A stretch of DNA of 64,000 nt from CAVVVS01 sp963751355 (GCA_963751355.1 CAVVVS010000131.1:84475-148474); one strand, 5' to 3'; counted from the stretch's first letter, positions 27,726 through 35,366 are shown. Numbers and translations: made by a program. The notes: generated from the letters alone by a model not told the origin.

Positions 27726-28710
27726 GACTAAAGGTTTCTGCGTTTACGATTACTATGTTTCCCTTCTTGTGGCCGGAATCTATGTAGCGATGCGCTTCAG
27801 CAAGTTTCTCTAATGGAAATTGCCGGTCAATAACCGTTTGCAGATTTCCTGCTTTAAAGATTTCTACCACTTCCGCAAGAAGGGTTCTGAGTTTATCATC
27901 AGAGTTGGTGCCTGTGGCTTGAAATTTTGCTTTTTTCTTTCCGATCAAGGAAGTGATGATCATTTGCGATAAAAGGGAAAACTTTAAAACAGGAGACAAG
28001 TAAATCCCATGTTCAGCTAGAATTCTTTTGCACTTTTTAAAGGAGCTTTTCCCAACAGTGTCATAGATAAAATCATAAGTGTTTCCTGATTTTGTGAAGT
28101 TTTCTTTCTGATAATCGATCACTTCATCAGCACCAAGTGACTTTACCAAACCTAAATTTTTCCCACTGCATACTGCTGTAACCTGAGCTCCCAGGTACTT
28201 TGCAATCTGTATTGCAGATGTGCCTAAAGCTCCCGATGCGCCATTTATCAACAGTTTTTGCCCATGCTTCACTTTAGCAATTTCTTTAAGAAAAATATAC
28301 GAAGTCAAGTGTCCGTCGCAAAAATTAGCTGCCTTTGAAAAGTCCAGGTTTTCAGGCATGGGAAGGATGACCCCGTTTTCAGAAACATTCACGTACTCGG
28401 CATTAGTACTAAATCCCAAAGTGGTTTCTCCAAAAACACGATCACCAATACGATAATTTGAAACCTCATTGCCAATACTTTCGACAATCCCGGCAAATCC
28501 CGTTCCCGGAATAGGATTTTTGGGCTTTTTCAATCCAAGGAGCAGTCGCGCAAAGTAAGGTTTACCTGTACGCATCATGGCATCTGCAGTCGTAGCTGAT
28601 GCAGTCATCACCTTTACAAGAACCTCATTAGGTTTAGGTTGTGGTTTATTCATTTCCTTTAGTGTAAGTACATCGGGGGAACCATATCCCACGGCTACCA
28701 TTGCTTTCAT
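27718..28710 (-). CDS. NAD(P)H-dependent quinone oxidoreductase / zinc-free MDR dehydrogenase
   Basis: A 330-residue medium-chain dehydrogenase/reductase. GroES-like N-terminus (KPQPKPNEVLVKV, PGTGFAGIVESIG), nucleotide loop LLINGASGALGTSAIQIAKYLGAQ (Rossmann AxGxxG type), then SLGADEVIDYQKENF and the closing HRYIDSGHKKGNIVI. No structural or catalytic zinc cysteines are seen, so it fits quinone-oxidoreductase-type (enone-reducing) enzymes rather than alcohol dehydrogenases. It is first of the three-gene overlapping set with DUF4386 and the amidohydrolase. Confidence 0.85.
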   Translation of the reverse strand: MKAMVAVGYGSPDVLTLKEMNKPQPKPNEVLVKVMTASATTADAMMRTGKPYFARLLLGLKKPKNPIPGTGFAGIVESIGNEVSNYRIGDRVFGETTLGFSTNAEYVNVSENGVILPMPENLDFSKAANFCDGHLTSYIFLKEIAKVKHGQKLLINGASGALGTSAIQIAKYLGAQVTAVCSGKNLGLVKSLGADEVIDYQKENFTKSGNTYDFIYDTVGKSSFKKCKRILAEHGIYLSPVLKFSLLSQMIITSLIGKKKAKFQATGTNSDDKLRTLLAEVVEIFKAGNLQTVIDRQFPLEKLAEAHRYIDSGHKKGNIVIVNAETFSHE

Positions 28711-28784
28711 TTTATTTGATCCTTGAATTTTATTTTTAATTCATGGCAAATGTAATGAGACAGGAGAACCTGTTCGTTCGGATT

Positions 28785-28818
28785 ATTAGAAAGAGGTTCG
28801 GAATTATAAATCCGAACC
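28785..28818 (-). terminator. terminator-like hairpin after the AraC/TPR regulator
   Basis: Minus strand GGTTCGGA-TTTATAAT-TCCGAACC, an 8-bp stem followed by TCTTTCT. It sits just past the stop of the regulator and before the reductase gene, so it may separate regulator transcription from the enzyme operon. Confidence 0.65.
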
Positions 28819-28826
28819 AATCTATC

Positions 28827-30623
28827 TTATGAGGAATGTTTTTTTTTGTATTCTCCGGGTGTCAAACCAACTTCCTTTTTGAAAGCTGTGTTGAAAACAG
28901 TTTTAGAATTGAAACCACTTTCAAATGCCAAACCGATAAGTGAGATGTGGTTATATGAAGGATCTACTGCTATTTTTTTGAAATATTCAATCCTTTGATG
29001 ATTGATAAATTCATTGAAATTTTTTCCTATGTATTCATTTAAAAGCCAGGATAGTTGATTTGGGTGAATTTCAATTTGATCAGCCAATAAACGAAGTGTT
29101 AAGAAAGGATTTAAGTAAGGTTTTTCAGAATTTATGAAGTCGTTTAGTTTCTTTACAAATGACTTTGCTTTTTCATCATCCAGCACAGAAGCGCTGGTTT
29201 GCTTTTGCTTTTCTGTTGTGTCTTTAGCAGAATAAATCCTTTTATGATATATCTTGTACCTGGGATCATTCGAGATATTCACTGCGAGGGGATCACTAAA
29301 ACCGAGAAGTAAAACGGAAGATTTAATATCAAAAAGCTTATCCAAAACATCGAAAGCTGCATCATTTTTCCCCGATGCTGAATAAACCCAAAAAAGGTAT
29401 GAATGTGCAATATGCGCATTTACTTCTTCGGCGTTTTTTTCAAGTTCGGCAATGCGTGATGGATTAGGGTTTCCACTCATTACTTCAGTTAAGCAAAGAA
29501 GTCCCAATCTCTCATCAGGAGCAATGAGTTCATCGGGAATGTTGTTAATGGTCTCTTTTGCAGTATCGAAAAGATTCTCCTTGATCTTGATATAGATAGC
29601 AACCATGAGGGCCGGTAGGTTTTTGGGATTTTCTTCAAGCAGTTCATTCAGAATAGATGAAGCATTGGTGTAATTGCCGGACCGGTAATGGTAATAGGCT
29701 TCATAAAATTTTGTTTCCTGATTCAGTGGATCAATAGACTTGGCGTAAAGAAGGTGTACGTACGACTTTTTCATATCACCACGTAACCCGAAGAGAAAAG
29801 ACATGAATTGCTGAGCCTCCGCATAGTTAGGTTTACTGGCTATTGATTTTTGTCCGTATTTCATCGCTGCTGAATAATCAGCATCTGTGAAAAAAGCCTG
29901 ATTGGCTAGCAAGTAGTTGAGACCGGCATTATTCGGATCCAATGTCTTAGCAATTTTGATTGAATCTATAGCTTTCATCCATGCCTCTTCCCGGGGAGCA
30001 AAACCGGCTACAGCCAGAAAACTGTAACTGTCAGCCAAACCTAAATGAGCCTCTATTAATTCATTGTCGAGTTCCAGGGCTTTTTCAAATAGGCCAATGG
30101 CAATGTTTGCATCTTCCGGATTCCATTTATAGAAGTGATAGCGACCTTTGAGATAGTGTTCATAAGCGCCTAGATTTTTCGTTGGAATTTCCACTAAGTG
30201 ATCTAAGATCTCCATATGTCCAAGATTCTCCCTTAACTTATCAGCAATTAACAAACTGATTTCATCCTGGATTTCAAAGGTATTTTCCATTTTTCGGTCC
30301 CAGGTTTCCGACCAAAAGTGCGACTCGTCCTCTACATTGATCAATTGTGCTGTAATCCTAAGTATATCCCCATGAATTCGCACACTTCCTTCCAATACAA
30401 TCGAAACATTAAGTTTTTTCCCGATTTCGCTAATTGGAGCTTTGTGGTTTTTAAAGTAAAAACTCGAAGTTCGCGAAATAACTTTTAACTGTTCAATTTT
30501 TGCCAGCGCATTGATTATTTCTTCAGTAATTCCATCACTGAAATATTCATTCTCAACGTTGTCACTAATATTTATGAATGGGAGTACCGCTATGGTTTTA
30601 GCTTTTATGTTTGTTTCCTTCAT
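28827..30623 (-). CDS. AraC-type regulator with TolB/adenylate-cyclase-like N-terminus and TPRs
   Basis: A 598-residue regulator. Residues about 10-130 match the domain often found in front of TPRs in CadC-type and cyclase regulators (IAVLPFINISDNVENEYFSD, LNVSIVLEGSVRIHGDILRI). Tetratricopeptide repeats span about 165-420. An AraC-family double helix-turn-helix covers the last 100 residues (FLTLRLLADQIEIHPNQLSW, SLIGLAFESGFNSKTVFNTA, VGLTPGEYKKK). No membrane segment, so cytoplasmic. It begins only 18 bases after the candidate cassette-start word GTTACCAAA and heads a seven-gene unit; I infer that it controls those genes. Confidence 0.85.
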   Translation of the reverse strand: MKETNIKAKTIAVLPFINISDNVENEYFSDGITEEIINALAKIEQLKVISRTSSFYFKNHKAPISEIGKKLNVSIVLEGSVRIHGDILRITAQLINVEDESHFWSETWDRKMENTFEIQDEISLLIADKLRENLGHMEILDHLVEIPTKNLGAYEHYLKGRYHFYKWNPEDANIAIGLFEKALELDNELIEAHLGLADSYSFLAVAGFAPREEAWMKAIDSIKIAKTLDPNNAGLNYLLANQAFFTDADYSAAMKYGQKSIASKPNYAEAQQFMSFLFGLRGDMKKSYVHLLYAKSIDPLNQETKFYEAYYHYRSGNYTNASSILNELLEENPKNLPALMVAIYIKIKENLFDTAKETINNIPDELIAPDERLGLLCLTEVMSGNPNPSRIAELEKNAEEVNAHIAHSYLFWVYSASGKNDAAFDVLDKLFDIKSSVLLLGFSDPLAVNISNDPRYKIYHKRIYSAKDTTEKQKQTSASVLDDEKAKSFVKKLNDFINSEKPYLNPFLTLRLLADQIEIHPNQLSWLLNEYIGKNFNEFINHQRIEYFKKIAVDPSYNHISLIGLAFESGFNSKTVFNTAFKKEVGLTPGEYKKKHSS

Positions 30624-30640
30624 AGGCTCACAATATATAT

Positions 30641-30809
30641 GTTTGGTAACGGTTGATAGTATGATATCGTGCGGGTTTACGAGGCGATTTTCTATCAGTT
30701 TACACCATCCTTTTTATGTGCCATAAACGTTTGCAAACAGATGAACCGACGATTAAGGAGGAGCTCGCCAAAGGCAAACCAGCATTCACTATACCATGTG
30801 TTGTGGTGC
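30641..30809 (-). repeat. attC-like imperfect palindrome D
   Basis: Minus strand: opens with GCACCACAAC (plus 30800-30809), closes with GTTACCAAAC (plus 30641-30650). The arms are weakly paired: ATGGTATAGTGAATGCTGGTTT against a diverged partner. The opening word mirrors the start of the 137-residue copy-2 unit (GTTGTGGTTC at 31581-31590, 9 of 10). About 169 bases, at the long end of the attC range. Confidence 0.5.
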
Positions 30810-30996
30810 GTTCTTATTTTCTTCATAATCTTCCAGAATCAATCTTTTCACTTCACTGAATTTTATTTTCAAAATGTTCGTTAAGGCAGATGAGTCAAAT
30901 GGTTTATACTATATTAATGTTAGACTTAGTGCTATTTCTTCATTTCTTACCAATTATTGTAGAATAAAAATTGATAATGAAATAAATATTTGAAGA

Positions 30997-31410
30997 CTAA
31001 TTATCACTATTCAATTTACCGGTCTTTCCAGTAACGAAAAAGCCAAGAGCAAGTAAAGAGAAGATAACGACCCACAGCCAAAGAGAATTATCGTGACCAG
31101 GTATCGAGCTAAACTCTCCAATATTACCAATAACATCCACTATAGCCCAAAGAGTAAAAAGTGATGCGTATCCATAGGCGAGCGTGGTACGTGTTTTCGA
31201 TGCCGGGTCTTTCCGAACCGACCAGGCAACAACGCCCAATACCAGTTGAACTGTACCAATAATCAAGAAAGCGAAAGCCGTTGAGATATCAGTAATACCA
31301 TATGCGGATTTAATGGAAGGAACAAAATAAGACAACAAAGCTGTAATACCTGCTAAGATCAACAATACCGCTGCAATAGTAAACATAACATTAAGGTTTA
31401 GTTTTCTCAT
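30997..31410 (-). CDS. 137-residue four-helix membrane protein, copy 2
   Basis: Four predicted membrane segments and the conserved loop VRKDPASKTRTTLAYGYASL, as in copy 1 at 22503-22916. The differences cluster in the first third (residues 15-32) and near 53-58; the C-terminal 60 residues are almost unchanged. The gene is alone in its unit, with a leader nearly identical to copy 1. Two intact, diverged copies suggest that both are expressed and kept. Family unknown to me. Confidence 0.75.
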   Translation of the reverse strand: MRKLNLNVMFTIAAVLLILAGITALLSYFVPSIKSAYGITDISTAFAFLIIGTVQLVLGVVAWSVRKDPASKTRTTLAYGYASLFTLWAIVDVIGNIGEFSSIPGHDNSLWLWVVIFSLLALGFFVTGKTGKLNSDN

Positions 31411-31503
31411 TTTTTATCTTTTATAATAGTGAAAAATATTTACTCGGTTTCAATGAGATTATTAAATTAGTGCGCTGGGATTTTCATTTATTAAATTATA
31501 GTT

Positions 31504-31521
31504 ATAAAACAGTTGTTTTAT
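31504..31521. promoter_or_regulatory. 18-bp palindrome upstream of 137-residue gene, copy 2
   Basis: ATAAAACA-GT-TGTTTTAT, identical to the site at 23010-23027 and at the same distance from its gene. A candidate operator shared by both copies. Confidence 0.45.
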
Positions 31522-31580
31522 TGTAAAATAGAAATATCGGGTTTGTAATTCAAGCAATTTATAATCAGTCTTTCCAAAAT

Positions 31581-31895
31581 GAACCACAACGGCTAAAGGC
31601 TAACTCTCCGCCCATAACAAGAATGCCGCTTAGAAAACAACTGCCGATAATTTAGCAAAACGTGTGAAAATTTTCTTGCACACACGTTTGCAAATTTATT
31701 AATTAGAACTTCTACCTTGAACAAGAAACTATAAACGGAACGACTAATTTAGGGGGTGAGATAATACATACAAAATTTGTACTGATTTTTATATTTATTA
31801 TTTAGAGATAGCAATGATATTAATAGAATTCTATCTCACCCCCAAAATTTGCCGAGCGCGAAAGTGCAGTTGAGTTGAGCCGATTGTTATAAGGC
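31581..31895 (-). repeat. attC-like region C (unusually long)
   Basis: Minus strand: opens GCCTTATAAC-AATCGGCTCAACTC (plus 31886-31895 and inward) and closes AGAGTTAGCC...AGCC-GTTGTGGTTC (plus 31581-31590). The arms share CGGCT and AACTC. At about 315 bases it is far longer than a normal attC; a 92-bp inverted-repeat element lies inside (31752-31843). A second inner box, GTTATGGGC near 31606-31614 on the minus strand, could mean that two sites are fused. Confidence 0.45.
31752..31843. repeat. 92-bp element with perfect 12-bp terminal inverted repeats
   Basis: GGGGGTGAGATA at 31752-31763 and TATCTCACCCCC at 31832-31843 are exact inverted repeats around an AT-rich centre of 68 bases. No ORF and no clear target-site duplication. 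It could be a tiny MITE-like insertion or part of the surrounding recombination site. Confidence 0.65.
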
Positions 31896-31904
31896 TGTTG
31901 TGTC

Positions 31905-32330
31905 TTATTTATTAGACTTTATTTGCCAAGTCTTAATAAATTCTTCTGCTGTTGAAACAGTAATTTTGCTTTTTCTATAATCAACTTTGTTTCGTGTTAC
32001 TATTATTTTTATCCCGTTATTTATCGCAGTAAAATATTGAAGAGCATCTTCGAAATCTTTGAATTCTGAATTTAATGCTTGCTCAACAACTCTTGAGCCA
32101 ATTGTTAGAACATTTATAAGTGTCTTTAACTTTCTTAAACTTTGTAGTGCAAAACTATTGGATTTATATTTTCTTAATATATAATGCAGATTTGCAAAAA
32201 TTATAGGTGAGGTGTAAGCTTTTATTTTCCCTTGGTCAATAAGTGTGAATAATTTAGCTGCATGAATATAAAAAGGGTCTCTTTCTGCAATTAAGTCCAG
32301 AATAATATCGGAATCTACAAATACGTTCAT
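31905..32330 (-). CDS. PIN-domain ribonuclease toxin
   Basis: A 141-residue PIN protein: VDSDIILDLIAERDPFY carries the first acidic cluster (Asp6/Asp8), a middle acidic pair lies in EFKDFEDALQY and the closing IIVTRNKVDYRKSKI carries the last Asp. PIN toxins cleave RNA with Mg2+. It overlaps the stop of the upstream antitoxin-like gene by 4 bases, the standard toxin-antitoxin layout. The pair forms one unit of the cassette-like array, where toxin-antitoxin modules are frequent stabilisers. Confidence 0.88.
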   Translation of the reverse strand: MNVFVDSDIILDLIAERDPFYIHAAKLFTLIDQGKIKAYTSPIIFANLHYILRKYKSNSFALQSLRKLKTLINVLTIGSRVVEQALNSEFKDFEDALQYFTAINNGIKIIVTRNKVDYRKSKITVSTAEEFIKTWQIKSNK

Positions 32331-32581
32331 AATTTTCCATATTTTTCTTCGATGTGTTTTCCATATTCTGCTTTAGCATCAAAATAATCACTCAATTTTA
32401 TAATTCCGGAAAGTTCTAAAACATTTGGCGAAATTTCTAAGTCGGAAGATTTTCCTTTGTCAGAAATTAAATCAAAATACTCTTCGACTAAAACAGAAAG
32501 ACTTTGATTATGCTTTTTTGCATATCTTTTAGCTCTCTCAATTGACCTTTTATTTAGTTTTAATGTTAATTTTGTATCCAT
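32327..32581 (-). CDS. DUF6364-type antitoxin
   Basis: An 84-residue protein that starts MDTKLTLKLNKRSIERAKRY, the ribbon-helix-helix-like opening of DUF6364 proteins, which pair with PIN toxins. I chose the ATG at 32581; an upstream in-frame start near 32647 would add an unrelated hydrophobic stretch. The C-terminal half (SDYFDAKAEYGKHIEEKYGK) probably wraps the toxin. Translationally coupled to the PIN gene. Confidence 0.8.
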   Translation of the reverse strand: MDTKLTLKLNKRSIERAKRYAKKHNQSLSVLVEEYFDLISDKGKSSDLEISPNVLELSGIIKLSDYFDAKAEYGKHIEEKYGKL

Positions 32582-32659
32582 TTCAATCTCATTAATAATA
32601 CGTAACAATTTTTGTATTAATCTACGTATCAGAAGAATTAAAATCAATATAAGATTTTT

Positions 32660-32803
32660 GCCTTATAATGATTTGGCAGCTAAAAACAGTACCGGTTAAA
32701 TAACAATCTGCCGCCAGAACCTGGAAGAAAGCTAATAAATAGAAATGAGACTTCAAACTTAAACAGCGAAAGGTATTGTTTTTAGATTAGTGTTAGCTTG
32801 CGT
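32660..32803 (-). repeat. attC-like imperfect palindrome B
   Basis: Minus strand: opens GCAAGCTAAC (plus 32791-32800), closes ATTATAAGGC (plus 32660-32669). Inner arms CTAAAAACAGTACC (32680-32693) and GGTATTGTTTTTAG (32771-32784) pair at 13 of 14. About 144 bases. The opening word mirrors the start of the CheB unit at 33690-33703; the closing word mirrors the end of the toxin unit. Confidence 0.65.
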
Positions 32804-32867
32804 GTTTTATTTCTTTGTCCTAGTGATATCTGCGTGATTGTCCTGTGATGATGTTGTAAATTTTGTT

Positions 32868-33458
32868 CTACTTTTTACCGGCATTCGCAATTCGTACAAT
32901 TTCTTGGGCAATATCCTCAGGAGATAGGACAAAATCGATACACCCGCTTGCTATTGCGCTTTCCGGCATATCAGGTTGTTCTGCCGTATCCGGCTTCTGT
33001 GCGATGGTAATACCACCTACTTCTTTAATGCCGCATAAAGCTTCTGCTCCGTCACCGTCATAGCCGGATACAATGACAGCGATGAGTTTGCCGTCCCAGT
33101 GCTTGGTGAGTGAACGCAGAAAAACCGTAATCACGTCTGGCCAGCCTCTGGGTTTTGATATCGGCTTTAGTTGGAACTCATCATCAAGAATATGTAAGTC
33201 GCGTTTTTCAGGGATGATAAACACGTGGTTGGGTTGGATGTATAATCTTTCTGTGATTAGTTCAACCGGCATTTTTGTATGTTGTGGAAGAATCTCATGA
33301 AGAAGTGTAGCTACAGTTCTCAAGTGATTAACGATTACTACAGCAACGCCCATATCTGAGGGCAGATTTTGTAGAAGCCGTGTATATGCTTTTAGTCCCC
33401 CGGCAGAACCGCCTATGCAAATGATAGGAAAGTCTTTTGAAATGCTCTTTTCATTCAT
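32868..33458 (-). CDS. stand-alone CheB-type methylesterase domain
   Basis: A 196-residue protein equal to the catalytic half of CheB, without the receiver domain. The triad is visible: Ser18 (IGGSAGGLKA), His45 (VIVNHL) and Asp136 (SGYDGDGAEA); MPESAIASGCIDFVLSP is the typical end. CheB removes methyl groups from chemoreceptor glutamates; receiver-less forms are seen in some Bacteroidota. No CheR, receptor or other chemotaxis gene is in the window. It is the only gene of its unit; I infer a horizontally acquired accessory role, perhaps not chemotaxis. Confidence 0.88.
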   Translation of the reverse strand: MNEKSISKDFPIICIGGSAGGLKAYTRLLQNLPSDMGVAVVIVNHLRTVATLLHEILPQHTKMPVELITERLYIQPNHVFIIPEKRDLHILDDEFQLKPISKPRGWPDVITVFLRSLTKHWDGKLIAVIVSGYDGDGAEALCGIKEVGGITIAQKPDTAEQPDMPESAIASGCIDFVLSPEDIAQEIVRIANAGKK

Positions 33459-33689
33459 AGTAGGAATTAATTATTATGTTAAAAAAGATTACAATCCTTA
33501 AATATAAAGATAAGGGTTCTGCTTATCTTTCACTAATTTAAGTTATTTTTAAAAGTTATCTAAATACTCGATCGGGTTACATCCGGTGTAGTTTTTACCA
33601 GTCCCGGTAGATTTGAAAAATTGTCGTGTCATGATATAATTGTCCGGCTGAATTAGTAAAACCAATTGTCTCAGTGCAAGTTTTAGGTT

Positions 33690-33829
33690 CCATGCAAGCT
33701 AACGGTTAGTTTAAAAATAGTAGCCGACTGCGTGACACTTTCCTGTCAAGTTACACAAAAGTTGAAGCGGGCTATAAACCTTGAATTTACAACTGTTCCG
33801 GCTATTATTTTTATACCATTGTTGTATAC
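33690..33829 (-). repeat. attC-like imperfect palindrome A
   Basis: Minus strand: opens GTATACAAC (plus 33821-33829), closes GTTAGCTTGCATGG (plus 33690-33703). Inner arms TAAAAATAGTAGCCG (33712-33726) and its partner in 33799-33813 pair at 14 of 15. About 140 bases, 5 bases past the serine hydrolase stop. The opening word resembles the start of that gene's unit (GTTGTGTGC at 35023-35031, two transitions). The rest of the gap to CheB (33459-33689) holds no gene and no site that I recognise. Confidence 0.65.
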
Positions 33830-33834
33830 TGGGC

Positions 33835-34944
33835 TTATTCAATGGTTTGTAATAATTTCCAACTGATTTTTTCTTCAGGCCTTTCAGATTGTCCATATAC
33901 ACAATTTACCAGCAAAATCACCGCGTTCTTTTTCTCCAAGTCCATCGTTATATTACTTCGATAACCACCCGTGCGCCCGTTATGAAAATACCAAACAACT
34001 CCATTTTTAGTATAAATATGCCATCCATAAGCTAATTCTAAATCATTATTTTCAACTTTAAATGTTATTTGTCTCTGATATTTTAAAATAGGGTCGTTTG
34101 AAAAATTAGCCAATACAAAATTAGCTAAATCATTAGTTGATGATAAAACAGCTCCAGCTCCTCGATGGATATTTAAATCCCAGTTAGGTACATGTTCTCC
34201 CTTTTCATCATACCCCTGCACCAAATACTTTTGCACTTTGTTCCGGTTTGTAGTTGAAATGGTCATTCCATATTTTTGAAAAACATACTCTTTCAATAAA
34301 TTCTCATAACTTTTACCTGTTTCTAGCTCCAATAAGTATCCAAGTATACCGTATCCTAAGTTAGAATATTCATACTTATCTCCTGGAACTGATAACAATG
34401 TCATTTCATTTTCAAGATAATCTTTTAATAATAAGCTGTCATATTCAACATATGGATTTAAAGGATGTAATCTCGCTACACTATCTAAATTCGAAGGATA
34501 ATTTGGCAACCCGGATGTATGATTTGATAAACTTTTGAAGGTTATCTTTTGAGCATTTTCTTCATTTGAGTTTAACTTAAATGGTAAAGATTGAGAAATT
34601 GATTCATCAGGATTTATTTTGCCCTGGAGAATTAAATTAACAAGTATGGTTGAAGTGAAAACTTTTGTTATTGAACCAATTTCAAAAAGTGAATCTTTAT
34701 TACAAATTAAAACTAATTCTCCTTCACGCTTTTTTAAACCAATAAAGTTAACAGAATCATTTTTTATTATTGCAATAGAGAATTGAGTTTCATCTGGATA
34801 GGTTAAAGCAAATTTTTCTATTGTATCAAATGTAGATTGTAAGATACTTTTATCAACTTGAAACTCATTTTGAGCCTTTAAATCAAAATTAACAATGAGG
34901 GATACTAAGTAAATTATTGCTATAAAGAAAATTTGTTTAATCAT
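33835..34944 (-). CDS. secreted serine hydrolase, class C beta-lactamase fold
   Basis: A 369-residue exported protein (signal peptide about 1-24, ending LKAQ). Beta-lactamase/DD-peptidase motifs: SITK (Ser91, Lys94) as SxxK, YEYSNLGYGILGYLL as YxN and HNGRTGG near the end in place of KTG. Such proteins act on D-amino-acid peptides, esters or peptidoglycan; true beta-lactamase activity is not shown. It is the first unit of the cassette-like array, following the word GTTGTGTGC by about 80 bases. Confidence 0.85.
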   Translation of the reverse strand: MIKQIFFIAIIYLVSLIVNFDLKAQNEFQVDKSILQSTFDTIEKFALTYPDETQFSIAIIKNDSVNFIGLKKREGELVLICNKDSLFEIGSITKVFTSTILVNLILQGKINPDESISQSLPFKLNSNEENAQKITFKSLSNHTSGLPNYPSNLDSVARLHPLNPYVEYDSLLLKDYLENEMTLLSVPGDKYEYSNLGYGILGYLLELETGKSYENLLKEYVFQKYGMTISTTNRNKVQKYLVQGYDEKGEHVPNWDLNIHRGAGAVLSSTNDLANFVLANFSNDPILKYQRQITFKVENNDLELAYGWHIYTKNGVVWYFHNGRTGGYRSNITMDLEKKNAVILLVNCVYGQSERPEEKISWKLLQTIE

Positions 34945-35022
34945 CGGTGTTTCTCTCTATCGTAGGACCTCTATGCTTAATTTATCACGATAATATCTAT
35001 TAGTACATCTTTTTTTTGCCTT

Positions 35023-35130
35023 GCACACAACGGAACTTGCCAATAAAAATGAGAAAAAAAAATAATTTAATTAAGCAGCATATTAGGATTAAATCTTTTT
35101 ACGGTAATACTCCGAATGCTGTTAAAACAC
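35023..35130 (-). repeat. attC-like site at the right end of the array
   Basis: Minus strand: GTGTTTTAAC at 35121-35130 opens, TTAACAGCAT/ATGCTGCTTAA arms pair (35071-35081 with 35116-35125), and CCGTTGTGTGC closes at 35023-35031. No unit with a matching start word is seen upstream, so this may be the boundary where the array joins the T9SS gene. Confidence 0.4.
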
Positions 35131-35310
35131 AAATATAGATCGCAGTCTCTCTACTTTTTTCTACAGATTTTAAGTGTATCGATTTTTGAGAAAAGCCAAA
35201 TTTTAGGACTTATAAACGACGTAGAGAACAGATCTGAGGATAATGATTTCCATAACCAATCGGATCTATTTGACTTATGATTTGACAGTAGTGATAATAT
35301 TTAAACAATA

Positions 35311-35342
35311 AAAAGAGCTCCGTAAAAAGTACGGAGCTCTTA
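35311..35342 (-). terminator. rho-independent terminator after T9SS lamin-tail protein
   Basis: AAGAGCTCCGTA / TACGGAGCTCTT is a 12-bp perfect stem with a 5-base loop, followed by T-rich sequence on the minus strand. 25 bases past the gene. Confidence 0.9.
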
Positions 35343-35366
35343 TAAAACAACATATTTCGGATAAGG

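Larger units (their letters stand above)
30975..31590 (-). repeat. 0.6-kb direct repeat, copy 2 (duplicated cassette)
   Basis: Partner of 22484-23096. The repeat opens at the unit-start word GTTGTGGTTC and stops near 30975, before the attC-like site that follows. Together with copy 1 it flanks a 7.5-kb seven-gene segment in direct orientation, a layout that would allow loss of the segment by homologous recombination. Between the regulator start and this repeat, 30624-30974 holds only the attC-like site and no gene. Confidence 0.92.
22340..35130 (-). mobile_element. candidate integron-type cassette array without integrase
   Basis: On the minus strand this region divides into units, each starting with a GTT-like word and ending past its last gene with the reverse complement of the same word. 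Pairs, minus-strand start versus plus-strand reading at the end: GTTGTGTGC (35031) / GTTGTATAC (33821); GTTAGCTTGCATG (33703) / GTTAGCTTGCGTG (32791); ATTATAAGGC (32669) / GTTATAAGGC (31886); GTTGTGGTTC (31590) / GTTGTGGTGC (30800); GTTACCAAA (30650) / GTTACCAGA (23212). This is the expected arrangement when each cassette keeps the R' half of its own attC at its start. Imperfect palindromes lie at each junction. All genes point the same way. No integrase or attI is visible, so it resembles a CALIN (cluster of attC lacking integrase). The right and left limits are approximate. Confidence 0.6.
34945..35366. other. gene-free region at the right end of the array
   Basis: 422 bases with no gene. 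It holds the serine hydrolase leader, the attC-like site at 35023-35130 and the terminator of the T9SS gene at 35311-35342. 35131-35310 shows nothing that I recognise. Confidence 0.5.

Noticed and set aside
30624..30996. Possible small RNA gene before the regulator
   Set aside because: The structure is better explained by the attC-like palindrome; no promoter-terminator pair is seen.
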